This document shows positions 55,370 to 64,000 of a stretch of DNA of 64,000 nt, one piece after another. Both the position numbers and the translations under genes were made by a program. How positions within the stretch are numbered: the first letter of the stretch is position 1; each line of letters opens with the position of its first letter. Origin of the DNA: Gemmatimonadota bacterium (GTDB taxonomy: Bacteria; Gemmatimonadota; Gemmatimonadetes; Gemmatimonadales; Gemmatimonadaceae); NCBI GenBank assembly GCA_016194585.1, contig JACQBG010000039.1:1-64000 (forward strand), given 5' to 3'. Below the pieces are notes generated by a model. It had not been told where the DNA came from. It made no database searches and was given only the letters and a program-made list of their open reading frames with translations.

Positions 55370-58300
55370 CTATTCCGGAATCGAAGCGGCTATCGGAGAC
55401 AGCCCGACGCTCGGTGTCTCGCCGCGCCGCATCCACGTCTGGAGCTCGTCGAGATACGTATAGAAGACGGGCGTCACGTAGAGCGTGACGAGCTGCGAGA
55501 ACGCGAGCCCGCCCACCACCGCGACGCCGAGCGGACGGCGCGTCTCGGCGCCGGCGCCCCACCCCACGGCGATCGGCACGGCGCCCATGAGCGCCGCCAT
55601 CGTCGTCATCATGATCGGCCGGAAGCGCACGCTGCACGCTTCGACGATCGCCTTCGCCGGCGACGTGCCGTGGAGCTTCTGCGTCTCGATGGCGAAGTCG
55701 ATCATCATGATCGCGTTCTTCTCGACGATGCCGATGAGCATGATGATGCCCACGAAACCGTAGATGTCGAGGTCGAGCTTGGCGAGCCAGAGCGTGGCGA
55801 GCGCGCCGAAGGCGGCGAACGGCAGCCCGGTGAGGATGGTGACCGGGTGGATGAAGCTCTCGTAGAGCACGCCGAGGATCATGTAGATCACGAACACGGC
55901 GAGCACGAGCAGCCAGAGCATGCCGGCCTGCGTGCTGAGGAACGCCTCGGCGATGCCGGAGAAGCCCGACGTGATCGTCGCCGGCAGGATCGCCTGCGCC
56001 TCGCGGCGCACGACGGCCATGCCGTCGCCCAGCGAGACGCCGGGGGCGAGGTTGAAGGAGATCGTCGCGGACGGGACCTGGCCGGCGTGGTTCACCGTCA
56101 CCGGACCGACCGATTCCTTGAACTGCGCGACCGTCGAGAGGGGCACGAGCGGACCGCGCGTCGAGCGCACCCAGAGTCTCCCGAGCGCGTCGACGTCCTG
56201 CTGGAACTCGGGGAGGAGTTCCATGACGACCCAGTATTCGTTGCTCGACGTGTAGATGGTCGACACCTGCCGCTGGCCGAAGGCGTCGTAGAGCGTGTTC
56301 TCGATCTCGTTCGCCGAGACGCCGAGGCGACCCGCGGATTCGCGGTCGATCTCGACGGTGACCTGCGGGTTCTCGATGAGCAGGTCGCTGGTGACGTCGG
56401 CGAGCTGCGGCTGCTGGCGCAGCTTCTGCTCGAGCGCCGCCGCGGAGCTGTTGAGGACGTTGATGTCGCTGTTCTGCAGCGTGTACTGGTAGAGGCTCTT
56501 CGAGGCGAGGCCGCCGATGGAGATGGCGGGCGGGTTCTGCACGAACGCCTTGATGTCGGGCACGCGCTCGAGCGCGCTCGAGAGGTCGCGGGCGATGCGG
56601 TCGGCGCTCCGCTTGCGGTCGACGACCGGCCGCAGGTCGACGGTGAGCTGCCCCTGGTTCGCGGCGGCGCTGGTGCCGACGGACGAGGTGACGGAGCGCA
56701 CGTCCGGGTCCTTGGCGACCATCGCCGCGACTTCCTGCTGGCGCTCGATGAGTCCGTCGAACGAGGCCCCCTGCGCGGCCTCGGTGACGATGAGGAGCTG
56801 GCCGGTGTCGTCGGTCGGGAAGAGCCCCTTCGGCATCACCCAGAACATCCAGCCGGTGCCGACGAGGATCGCGAAGGAGAAGACGAGCGTGGCCGGGCGG
56901 TGCCGCATGACGACGGCCAGCGTGCGCTCGTAGAGGCCGAGCCAGTCGTCGAAGAAGCGCTCCGTCGCCCGGTAGAAGCGTCCCTGCTCCTCCTTGTGCT
57001 GGTGGCGGAGGAAGCGGCTCGAGAGCATCGGCGTGAGCGTCAGCGAGACGAACCCCGAGACGAGGATGGCGACGCCGATCGTGACGGCGAACTCGTGGAA
57101 CAGCTTGCCGATGATGCCGCCCATGAAGAGGAACGGGATGAACACGGCGGCGAGCGACAGCGTCATCGAGATGATCGTGAACCCGACCTCCGACGCGCCG
57201 TCGATGGCGGCCTGCATCCTCGGCTTCCCCATCTCGAGATGGCGCACGATGTTCTCGAGCATGACGATCGCGTCGTCGACGACGAAGCCCACGGCGAGCG
57301 TGAGCGCCATGAGCGAGAGGTTGTCGAGACTGTAGTGCAGCAGCGACATCACCGAGAACGTGCCGATGATCGACATCGGCAGGGCGAGGCTCGGGATGAC
57401 GGTCGCCGAGAGGTTGCGGAGAAAGAGGAAGATCACCATCACGACGAGCGCCAGCGTGAGCTCGAGGGTGAAGGTGACGTCGTCGACCGAGGCCTTGATG
57501 GTGGTGGAGCGGTCGTAGAGCGTGGCGACGTGCACCGTCGGCGGGAGCTCGATGGTGAGGCGCTGGAGCGCCGCCTTGACCTTGTTGGCGACCTCGACCG
57601 TGTTGGTGCCCGGCTGCCGCTGGACGGCGAGGACGATCGACCGCTGGCCGTTGTACCAGCTCGCCGTCTTGTTGTTCTGCACGTCGTCGGTGATGCGCCC
57701 GATCTCGTCGAGGTGCACGGGCGCGCCGTTGCGGTAAGCGACGATGATGTCGCGGAAGGCGCCGGCGTTGTCGAGCTGCCCGGTGGCCTGCACGGTGAGG
57801 GCGGTCTTGGGCCCCCAGAGCACGCCGGTGGGCAGGTTGACGTTCTGGCTCGTGATGGCGTTGGCGACGTCCTCGAGCGCGATGCTGCGCGAGGCGAGCT
57901 GGCCGGGGTCGAGCTGCACGCGCACGGCGTACTTCTGCGCGCCGTACACGAGCACCTGCGCCACGCCGCCGACCATCGAGAGGCGCTGGGCGAGCATCGT
58001 CTCGCCGAACTCGTCGAGCGTCGAGAGCGGGAGTCCCTCGGCGGTGAGGGCGAGGGTGAGGATCGGCGCGTCGGCGGGATTCGCCTTCTGGTACGACGGC
58101 TGCACGATCCCCTGCGGCAGCTGGCGCAGCGTCTGGGCGATGGCCGCCTGCACGTCCTGCGCGGCCGCGTCGATGTTGCGGTCGAGCGCGAACTGGATGA
58201 CGATCTGGCTCTGCCCGAGGCTCGACGTCGACGTCATGTTGTCGATGCCGGCGATGGTCGAGAACTGCTTCTCGAGCGGCGTCGCCACGGTCGCCGCCAT

Positions 58301-58474
58301 CGTCTGCGGGCTCGTGCCGGGGAGGACGGCGTTGACGGTGATCGTCGGGAAGTCGACGTTCGGGAGGTCGCTCACCGGCAGCTGCCGGTAGGAGACGATG
58401 CCGAAGACGAGGATGCCGACCATCACCAGCGTCGTCATCACGGGGCGGCTGATGAACCGAGTCGTGAAGTCCAT
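55370..58474 (-). CDS. RND family efflux permease (second of pair)
   Basis: A 1034-residue inner membrane pump of the AcrB/MdtC type. Twelve membrane helices and two large periplasmic loops. The N terminus (RFISRPVMTTLVMVGILVFGIVSYRQLPVSDLP) is typical of the MdtB/MdtC branch. The proton-relay aspartates are in the helix VGFVVDDAIVMLENIVRH. The C-terminal GIVEKNAIMMIDFAIE repeats the helix-11 motif. It is 3 bases downstream of the other permease gene and is the last gene of the operon; its stop faces the CoA-hydrolase gene 31 bases away. Confidence 0.94.
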   Translation of the reverse strand: MDFTTRFISRPVMTTLVMVGILVFGIVSYRQLPVSDLPNVDFPTITVNAVLPGTSPQTMAATVATPLEKQFSTIAGIDNMTSTSSLGQSQIVIQFALDRNIDAAAQDVQAAIAQTLRQLPQGIVQPSYQKANPADAPILTLALTAEGLPLSTLDEFGETMLAQRLSMVGGVAQVLVYGAQKYAVRVQLDPGQLASRSIALEDVANAITSQNVNLPTGVLWGPKTALTVQATGQLDNAGAFRDIIVAYRNGAPVHLDEIGRITDDVQNNKTASWYNGQRSIVLAVQRQPGTNTVEVANKVKAALQRLTIELPPTVHVATLYDRSTTIKASVDDVTFTLELTLALVVMVIFLFLRNLSATVIPSLALPMSIIGTFSVMSLLHYSLDNLSLMALTLAVGFVVDDAIVMLENIVRHLEMGKPRMQAAIDGASEVGFTIISMTLSLAAVFIPFLFMGGIIGKLFHEFAVTIGVAILVSGFVSLTLTPMLSSRFLRHQHKEEQGRFYRATERFFDDWLGLYERTLAVVMRHRPATLVFSFAILVGTGWMFWVMPKGLFPTDDTGQLLIVTEAAQGASFDGLIERQQEVAAMVAKDPDVRSVTSSVGTSAAANQGQLTVDLRPVVDRKRSADRIARDLSSALERVPDIKAFVQNPPAISIGGLASKSLYQYTLQNSDINVLNSSAAALEQKLRQQPQLADVTSDLLIENPQVTVEIDRESAGRLGVSANEIENTLYDAFGQRQVSTIYTSSNEYWVVMELLPEFQQDVDALGRLWVRSTRGPLVPLSTVAQFKESVGPVTVNHAGQVPSATISFNLAPGVSLGDGMAVVRREAQAILPATITSGFSGIAEAFLSTQAGMLWLLVLAVFVIYMILGVLYESFIHPVTILTGLPFAAFGALATLWLAKLDLDIYGFVGIIMLIGIVEKNAIMMIDFAIETQKLHGTSPAKAIVEACSVRFRPIMMTTMAALMGAVPIAVGWGAGAETRRPLGVAVVGGLAFSQLVTLYVTPVFYTYLDELQTWMRRGETPSVGLSPIAASIPE

Positions 58475-58477
58475 CGG

Positions 58478-61400
58478 CTAGTCCCGTCCCGCGATCGCGT
58501 TGGCGACGGCGACGGTGGGCGCGCCGCCGGCGCGCGCCGCGAACCGGCGGCCGAACCAGTGCTGCAGCTCGTCGAAGTAGGTGTAGAACACGGGGGTCAC
58601 GTAGAGCGTGACGATCTGGGAGATGACGAGCCCCCCCACGACGACGACGCCGAGCGGGCGGCGCGACGCGGCGCTCGCCCCGACGCCGATCGCGATCGGC
58701 AGCGTGCTGGCGATCGCCGAGACGGTGGTCATCATGATCGGGCGGAAGCGCACCTGCGCGGCGTGCACGATCGACTGCGCGGGGGTCATCCCCTCGTCGC
58801 GCTCGGCGGCGAGCGCGAAGTCGATCATGATGATGGCGTTCTTCTTGACGATGCCGATGAGCATGATGATGCCGACGTAGCCGTACACGCCGAGCTCGAG
58901 CCCCGTGATCCAGAGAGCGAGCAGCGCGCCGAAGGCGGCGAACGGCAGCCCGGTGAGGATGGTCACGGGGTGGATGAAGCTCTCGTACAGGATGCCGAGG
59001 ATCAGGTAGATGATGAACACGGTGATGAGCAGGAGCAGCCCGAGCCCCTGCTGCGATTGCTGGAAGGCCTGCGCCGTGCCGGAGAAGCCGCCGGTGATGG
59101 TCGCCGGCAGCGAGCGCTTCGCCTCGCGGTCGACGGCGTCGTAGGCGGTGCCGAGCGCGACGTTGGGCGCGAGGTTGAAGGAGATCGTCACCGAGGCCAT
59201 CTGCCCGGAGTGGGCCACGCTGAGCGGACCCACCTTGCGCTCGAACGTCGCCACATCGGTGAGCGGCACGAGCCGTCCGCCGGTGCCGGGGACGTAGAAC
59301 TGCGAGAGGGCGGCGACGTCCTTCTGCGCCGACGGCACCGTCTCCATGACGACCCAGTAGTTGTTGACCGGGGTGTAGATGGTCGAGACCTGCTGCTGGT
59401 TGAATGCGTTGGCGAGGGCGTTCTCGATGCCGGCGGGGGTGACGCCGAGCGACGCCGCGCGGGCGCGGTCGAAGTGCACGACGACGAGCGGGCTCGTGTT
59501 GAGCAGGTCGCTCGTCACGCCGGTGAGGATCGGCATCGCCTGTAGCCGGGTCAGGAACTTCGTCGCCTCGTCGTAGAGCTGCGTGATGTCGCTGCCGCGC
59601 AGCGTGTACTGGTATTGGCTCTTCGACGACCGGCCGCCGATGCGGATGCTCGGCGGGTTCGAGATGTACACGGCGAGGCCGGGGACGCCGTTGAGGCGGC
59701 GCATCAGCTCCTGCACCATCGCGTCGGCCGAGGGACGGGAGCCCGCTGGCTTGAGCGTGATGTTGAAGTTCCCCTGGTTGCTGGAGCCGCCCCAGCCGCC
59801 CACGGTGGACGTGTAGGACGCGACGTTCGTGTCGGCCGCGAGGCGCGCCGCGGCGAGCTTCTGCAGCCGCACCATCTCGGGGAACGACGTCCCCTGCGCG
59901 GCCTCGGTGGTACCGTTGAGGAGGCCGGTGTCGTCGCTCGGGAAGAGCCCCTTGGGCACGACGTTGAAGAGGAGCCCCGTGCCGACGAGCACGCCGACGG
60001 AGCAGGCGAGCACCACCGGGCGGTGGCGCATCACCCACATCAGCGACCGCGCGTAGGCGGCGCGGGCGGCGTCGAACCACCGCTCCGAGAGCTGATAGAG
60101 CGCGCCGTGGGGGACGCTCCCGTGCGCCTTCAACAGGCGGCTGCAGAGCATCGGCGTGAGCGTCAGCGACACCACGCCCGAGACGACGATCGACGCGGCG
60201 ATGGTGATGGCGAACTCGCGGAACAGCCGCCCGATGATGCCCTCCATGAACGCGAGCGGCATGAACACCGTCGCGAGCGAGAGCGTCATCGAGAGGATCG
60301 TGAAGCCCACCTCCGACGCGCCGTCCATGGCGGCCTTGAGCGGCGGCTTCCCCATCTCGAGATGGCGCACGATGTTCTCGAGCATCACGATCGCATCGTC
60401 GACGACGAACCCGACGGCGAGCGTGAGCGCCATGAGCGAGATGTTGTCGATGCTGAAGTGCAGCACCGCCATGAGCGAGAACGTGCCGACGATGGCGAGC
60501 GGCAGCGTGAGGCTCGGGATCATCGTCGCGACGACGCTGCGCAGGAACAGGAAGATGACGAGCACGACGAGCGCGAGCGCCAGCACGAGCGAGAACTTCA
60601 CGTCCTGCACGGAGTTCTTGATCGACACCGTGCGGTCGTACTGGATGTGCACGTTGACGCTGGGCGGCAGCCCGCGCTCGATGTCGGCGAGCGTGGCCTT
60701 CACCCGGTCGGCCACCTCGAGCGTGTTCGTCCCCGGCTGCCGCTGCACCACCAGCGCGATCGACCGGTCGTCGTTGAACCAGTTCGCGTTCTTGTTGTTC
60801 TGCACGTCGTCGAGCACGAGCCCGAGGTCGCCGAGTCGCACGGGGGCGCCGTCGCGCCAGGCGACGATGAGCTTGCGGAACTCGTCGGCGTCGGTGAGTT
60901 GCCCCGTGGCGCCGATCGTCACCGTGCGGCGCGGACCGTAGAGGATCCCCGTCGGGATGAGCACGTTGTTCTGCTGCACGGCGCGCGCCACCTGGCTCAC
61001 GCCGATGCCGCGCGACGCGAGCGCCGCCGGGTCGAGCTGCACGCGCACCGCGTACTTCGAGGCGCCCCACACGTTCACCTGCGCCACGCCGTCGATCATC
61101 GTCAGCCGCTGGGCGATGTTCGTCTCGGCGAACTCGTCGAGCGCGATGAGCGACAGCGCACTCGACGTGAGCGTGATCATGAGGATCGGCGCCGCCGACG
61201 GGTTCTGCTTGCGGTACGACGGCGGCAGGATGTTCGGTGGCAGGAACGGGAGCGTCTGCGAGATCGCCGCGTTCACGTCCTGCGCCGCCGCGTCGATGTC
61301 GCGGTCGGGGGAGAACGTCAGCGTCACGTTCGTGCCACCCAGCGTGCTGTTCGACGTGATCTCGTCGATCCCGGGGATGGCCGTGAACGCCTTCTCGAGC

Positions 61401-61597
61401 GGCGTGGCGACCGTCGCGGCCATCGTCTCCGGGCTCGCGCCCGGAAGGTTCGCGTTGACGTTGATCGTCGGGAAGTCGATCGTCGGCAGGTCGCTCACCG
61501 GCAGCGACCGGTAGGAGACGATGCCGAACACGAGGATGCCGGCCATGACCAGCGTGGTCATGACCGGCCGACGGATGAAGAGCGCCGTGAAGTTCAT
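58478..61597 (-). CDS. RND family efflux permease (first of pair)
   Basis: A 1039-residue RND pump, a paralogue of the downstream permease with the same start (FIRRPVMTTLVMAGILVFGIVSYRSLPVSDLP). The helix-4 motif VGFVVDDAIVMLENIVRH and helix-11 GIVKKNAIIMIDFALA are present. Two adjacent, different RND subunits with one adaptor is the MdtABC arrangement, where MdtB and MdtC form a mixed trimer; a mixed trimer here is inferred from the gene order. Its ATG overlaps the adaptor stop by 4 bases (ATGA). Confidence 0.94.
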   Translation of the reverse strand: MNFTALFIRRPVMTTLVMAGILVFGIVSYRSLPVSDLPTIDFPTINVNANLPGASPETMAATVATPLEKAFTAIPGIDEITSNSTLGGTNVTLTFSPDRDIDAAAQDVNAAISQTLPFLPPNILPPSYRKQNPSAAPILMITLTSSALSLIALDEFAETNIAQRLTMIDGVAQVNVWGASKYAVRVQLDPAALASRGIGVSQVARAVQQNNVLIPTGILYGPRRTVTIGATGQLTDADEFRKLIVAWRDGAPVRLGDLGLVLDDVQNNKNANWFNDDRSIALVVQRQPGTNTLEVADRVKATLADIERGLPPSVNVHIQYDRTVSIKNSVQDVKFSLVLALALVVLVIFLFLRSVVATMIPSLTLPLAIVGTFSLMAVLHFSIDNISLMALTLAVGFVVDDAIVMLENIVRHLEMGKPPLKAAMDGASEVGFTILSMTLSLATVFMPLAFMEGIIGRLFREFAITIAASIVVSGVVSLTLTPMLCSRLLKAHGSVPHGALYQLSERWFDAARAAYARSLMWVMRHRPVVLACSVGVLVGTGLLFNVVPKGLFPSDDTGLLNGTTEAAQGTSFPEMVRLQKLAAARLAADTNVASYTSTVGGWGGSSNQGNFNITLKPAGSRPSADAMVQELMRRLNGVPGLAVYISNPPSIRIGGRSSKSQYQYTLRGSDITQLYDEATKFLTRLQAMPILTGVTSDLLNTSPLVVVHFDRARAASLGVTPAGIENALANAFNQQQVSTIYTPVNNYWVVMETVPSAQKDVAALSQFYVPGTGGRLVPLTDVATFERKVGPLSVAHSGQMASVTISFNLAPNVALGTAYDAVDREAKRSLPATITGGFSGTAQAFQQSQQGLGLLLLITVFIIYLILGILYESFIHPVTILTGLPFAAFGALLALWITGLELGVYGYVGIIMLIGIVKKNAIIMIDFALAAERDEGMTPAQSIVHAAQVRFRPIMMTTVSAIASTLPIAIGVGASAASRRPLGVVVVGGLVISQIVTLYVTPVFYTYFDELQHWFGRRFAARAGGAPTVAVANAIAGRD

Positions 61598-62931
61598 CCC
61601 TTCTTGGCGGGCGCGGACGCGTCCTTCGCGTCGCCCTTCGCGTCGCCCTTCGCGTTCCCTTTCGCCTCGGTCGGTGCGGCGCCGCGCGCCCCGCGGCCGA
61701 CCCGTCCCCCTTCACCGGGCGCGCGCAACTCCACGGGGGCGCCCGGCGACAGACGCGACTGTCCCGTCGTCACCACCCGCTCCCCCTCGCTCACGCCGCT
61801 CGTCACGATCGTGAGCGGACCGGCCGTGCGCTCGACCGTCACCGGCCGCTCGCGTGCCGCGTTGCTGCTGTCCACCACCCACACGTAGGCGCCGCGCTGC
61901 CCCGTCACCACCGCCTCGGCCGGGACGACGATCGCGTTCTCCTCCACGTACAGCTGGAGCGTCGTGGTGACGAACTGCCCCGCCCACAAGGTGCCGGCCG
62001 CGTTCGGGAACGTCGCCTTCAACTGCACCGTGCCGGTCGTCGTGTCGACCGCGTTGTCGATGAAGTACAGCTTGCCGTACGAATTCGGGTCGGCGTCCGC
62101 CTTGCCGCCGGGCGCCTCGACGGCGCGCGCACGGCTGGCCGCGTCCCCATCGCCGCGCCGCGCCGTGTCGGGCGCCGGCGCCGCCTGCGCGGTGGCCGTG
62201 CTCGGTCCCGCCACCACCGGCAGCTCCTGCGACTTGCCGTAGGTGAGGATGTTGCGAAGCTCCGACGACGGCGCCGCGAACCGCACGAGGATCGGCTTCA
62301 CCTGGTTGATGACGACGAGCGGCGTGCCGCCCCCCGCCCGCACGAGGTTCCCCTCGCGCACGAGCAGCGCGCCCGTGCGCCCCGCGATGGGCGCGCGGAT
62401 GGTCGTATTGTCGAGGTTGAACTTGGCCGTCTTCAGCGCGGCCGAGTCGGCGCCGACGATGGCCGCGGTCGACTGCGCCGTGGCGCGCATCTGGTCGGCC
62501 TGTTCGCGCGTGACGACCCCACCCGACACGAGCGCGTTGTAGCGCTCGAACTGCGCCCGCGCATTGTCGGCGGTCGCCTTGTCGCGCGCCAGCACCGACA
62601 GCGCCTGCTGGTACGCGGCTTCATAGGGGCGCGCGTCGATGCGGAAGAGCAGCTGCCCCTTGGCCACGTCCTGACCTTCGCGGAAGGCGACCTCGGTCAC
62701 GAGCCCGTCGACCTGCGCCGCGACCGTCGCGCTCTGCAGGGGCGTGACGATGCCGTTGGCCACGATCGTGTACGGCACCGAGGCGCGCCGCACCTGGTCG
62801 AGCGTCACGGTCACGGCCGGGCGACCGGCTTTCGGCGGTGCCTTCGAACCGCACGCGCCGGCCAGCCACGCGAGGGCGAGGAGTGCTGCCTGCAGTCCGC
62901 GCCGTCCGGCGCGCGGCGTTGGGGTCCACAT
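61594..62931 (-). CDS. RND efflux periplasmic adaptor lipoprotein
   Basis: A 445-residue membrane-fusion protein. ATG at 62931 gives a lipoprotein signal with the lipobox LAGAC. The lipoyl half (VAAQVDGLVTEVAFREGQDVAKGQLLFRIDARPYEAAYQQAL), a short helical hairpin and the second lipoyl half (IRAPIAGRTGALLVREGNLV) follow in order, then beta-barrel and membrane-proximal domains. There is an Ala/Asp/Gly-rich insert (about residues 255-285), and the C terminus has a Lys/Asp/Ala-rich tail coded by short tandem repeats near 61622-61660. It links the RND pumps to an outer membrane channel, whose gene is not in the window. Confidence 0.92.
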   Translation of the reverse strand: MWTPTPRAGRRGLQAALLALAWLAGACGSKAPPKAGRPAVTVTLDQVRRASVPYTIVANGIVTPLQSATVAAQVDGLVTEVAFREGQDVAKGQLLFRIDARPYEAAYQQALSVLARDKATADNARAQFERYNALVSGGVVTREQADQMRATAQSTAAIVGADSAALKTAKFNLDNTTIRAPIAGRTGALLVREGNLVRAGGGTPLVVINQVKPILVRFAAPSSELRNILTYGKSQELPVVAGPSTATAQAAPAPDTARRGDGDAASRARAVEAPGGKADADPNSYGKLYFIDNAVDTTTGTVQLKATFPNAAGTLWAGQFVTTTLQLYVEENAIVVPAEAVVTGQRGAYVWVVDSSNAARERPVTVERTAGPLTIVTSGVSEGERVVTTGQSRLSPGAPVELRAPGEGGRVGRGARGAAPTEAKGNAKGDAKGDAKDASAPAKKG

Positions 62932-63024
62932 CGTGTTCACGTCCAGGACGGTCGGGGGAAATGAAGAACGGGTGACGTCCAGCGAGCCCACGGCGCCTGC
63001 CGCGTCACCCACATGTCCAATACG

Positions 63025-63066
63025 CCGAAGGGGTCCAAATCGCTTGCGCGACCGGACCCCCTTCGG
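63025..63066 (-). terminator. Terminator hairpin after the GT87-like gene
   Basis: Arms 63025-63036 (CCGAAGGGGTCC) and 63054-63066 pair with one bulged base around a 17-base loop. It is 53-94 bases after the stop of the minus-strand glycosyltransferase gene and about 94 bases before the adaptor start, so it should separate the two transcripts. Confidence 0.65.
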
Positions 63067-63118
63067 ATCGATATCGCGTTCGCCGCCCCGAGGCCTGCGT
63101 CGGCCGGGCGCCCGGCGC

Positions 63119-64000
63119 TCAGTTCATCAGCGCCGTCTCGTATTCGGAGGTCGCCGACTCCATCCGCGGCAGGCGCAGACCCAGCAGATCCATCTGCATC
63201 AGCAGCCACGCCATCGCGTACCCCACCGGCTCGATGCTCGCCAGGCAGAGGCCGAAGACGATCACGCGCAGCGCGCTCACCCGCGACTGCACGATCCAGA
63301 TCGACACCCCGGCCGCGGCGATGACGAACGACGGGTGCTCGGCCTGGTGGTTGAAGATCACGACGAACACGAGCAGCGACGCCAGGAACAGCTCCCGGAA
63401 CTTGCGCTCCCCCCACTGGTGCGGGCGCAGCGCGACGGGGAGCATCAGGAGGCCGGCGCCGAAGAGCTGCATCGGCCAATTCTGGAACGGCTCGTGCAGC
63501 GCGACGCGCGCCAGCCGCATCACCGAATCACCGAAGAGCAGGTCGCCGGCGTCGGTCGAGAGCATCGTGCGCCAGCTCGCGAACTGGGCGAGCAGGGTCT
63601 CCGGCGGCGTCACGAGCAGCGGCAGGGCGAGTCCGATGAGGAGCGCCGCCGCCAGCAGGCTGCCGAAGCGCCAGCGCCGGGGCGTGAAGAGCGCGAACGA
63701 CGCGGCGGCGATCGGGAAGATCTTGAACAGGGTGCCGGCAGCGACGGTCGCCGCGCCCGCCGTGAGCCGGCCCCCCTCGATGAACACGAACGCGCCGATG
63801 ATGATCGCCGCCATGATGCCGTTGCTGCTCGAACTCTGCATCGAGTGGAACAGCGCCGGATACGTCAACCAGAGCGCGATCGTGGAGTCGGGGCGCGGGA
63901 GGAGCCGGTCCATCACCTTCACGAGCGCGAAGGCGTTGAACAGGTTCCAGAGCAGCAGTCCGACGGGCAGCGACCAGACGGCGAACGGAGCGAGCAACAG
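63119..64000 (-). CDS. GT87-like (DUF2029) membrane glycosyltransferase, partial
   Basis: The C-terminal 293 residues of a polytopic membrane protein; the N terminus lies beyond the window. About eight membrane helices are seen. ALWLTYPALFHSMQSSSSNGIMAAIIIGAFVFIEGG and AATVAAGTLFKIFPIAAASFALF are typical of the DUF2029/GT87 family, related to polyprenyl-phosphate mannosyltransferases. HQAEHPSFVIAAAGVSIW near the end also fits that family. It probably moves a sugar from a polyprenyl carrier to a lipid or glycan at the outer face of the inner membrane. The catalytic Asp, near the N terminus, is out of view. Confidence 0.75.
   Translation of the reverse strand: MLLAPFAVWSLPVGLLLWNLFNAFALVKVMDRLLPRPDSTIALWLTYPALFHSMQSSSSNGIMAAIIIGAFVFIEGGRLTAGAATVAAGTLFKIFPIAAASFALFTPRRWRFGSLLAAALLIGLALPLLVTPPETLLAQFASWRTMLSTDAGDLLFGDSVMRLARVALHEPFQNWPMQLFGAGLLMLPVALRPHQWGERKFRELFLASLLVFVVIFNHQAEHPSFVIAAAGVSIWIVQSRVSALRVIVFGLCLASIEPVGYAMAWLLMQMDLLGLRLPRMESATSEYETALMN

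Noticed and set aside
55032..61715. A very long open frame (over 2200 codons) on the minus strand across the RND genes
   Set aside because: It is out of frame with two clear RND permeases and its translation is Arg/Ala/Pro/Gly-rich without domains. It is the usual shadow of high-GC codon bias.

Overview
The window is 64 kb of high-GC DNA densely packed with genes. It probably comes from a chromosome of a Gemmatimonadota-like, Gram-negative, soil or freshwater aerobic heterotroph. This is an inference from the high GC content, many secreted peptidases and hypothetical proteins ending their signal peptides in AQ, OmpA and TonB-receptor-like outer membrane proteins, two RND pumps and a membrane-bound [NiFe] hydrogenase. 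No rRNA, tRNA, CRISPR array, integrase or insertion sequence was found, so placement below phylum is not possible.

Left part (1-20 kb): the tail of an amidohydrolase, an APC permease, a secreted S9 peptidase, a translationally coupled thrB-thrC pair, a large TonB-receptor-like outer membrane protein, and a minus-strand catabolic block. That block holds acetoacetyl-CoA synthetase, threonine dehydratase-like enzyme, hppD, hmgA, flavin reductase and an aminotransferase. It can take 4-hydroxyphenylpyruvate through homogentisate and activate the acetoacetate that this route releases. An OmpA protein with a long proline linker and dinB follow.

Middle (20-43 kb): an envelope and proteolysis region. 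It has a DUF192 lipoprotein, a DUF5117-type metalloprotease, an N-acyl-D-amino-acid deacylase, an M20 dipeptidase, two separate pairs of M16 peptidases (each one catalytic and one inactive subunit), dUTPase, two secreted proteins of unknown function, a tandem-domain PPK2 kinase, an orphan DNA methyltransferase, a DPP-IV-like S9 peptidase, a DUF456 membrane protein and a small cytochrome c. Several intergenic gaps here are filled with large imperfect inverted repeats.

Hydrogenase island (43.6-53.8 kb, all minus strand): hypC-hypD-hypE, then a 220-bp gap with a perfect 16-bp palindrome, then small subunit, large subunit, cytochrome b, maturation protease, hypA, hypB and hypF. Genes overlap by a few bases or abut almost throughout. 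The most unusual gene is hypA, which lacks its whole zinc-finger domain. HypB also lacks an N-terminal nickel-binding extension. The small subunit carries Gly at both positions that are extra Cys in oxygen-tolerant group 1d enzymes.

Right end (54-64 kb): an acetyl-CoA hydrolase/CoA-transferase family gene diverges from hypC. Next come a three-gene RND efflux operon (adaptor lipoprotein plus two permeases, no outer membrane channel) and a GT87-like membrane glycosyltransferase cut by the window edge.
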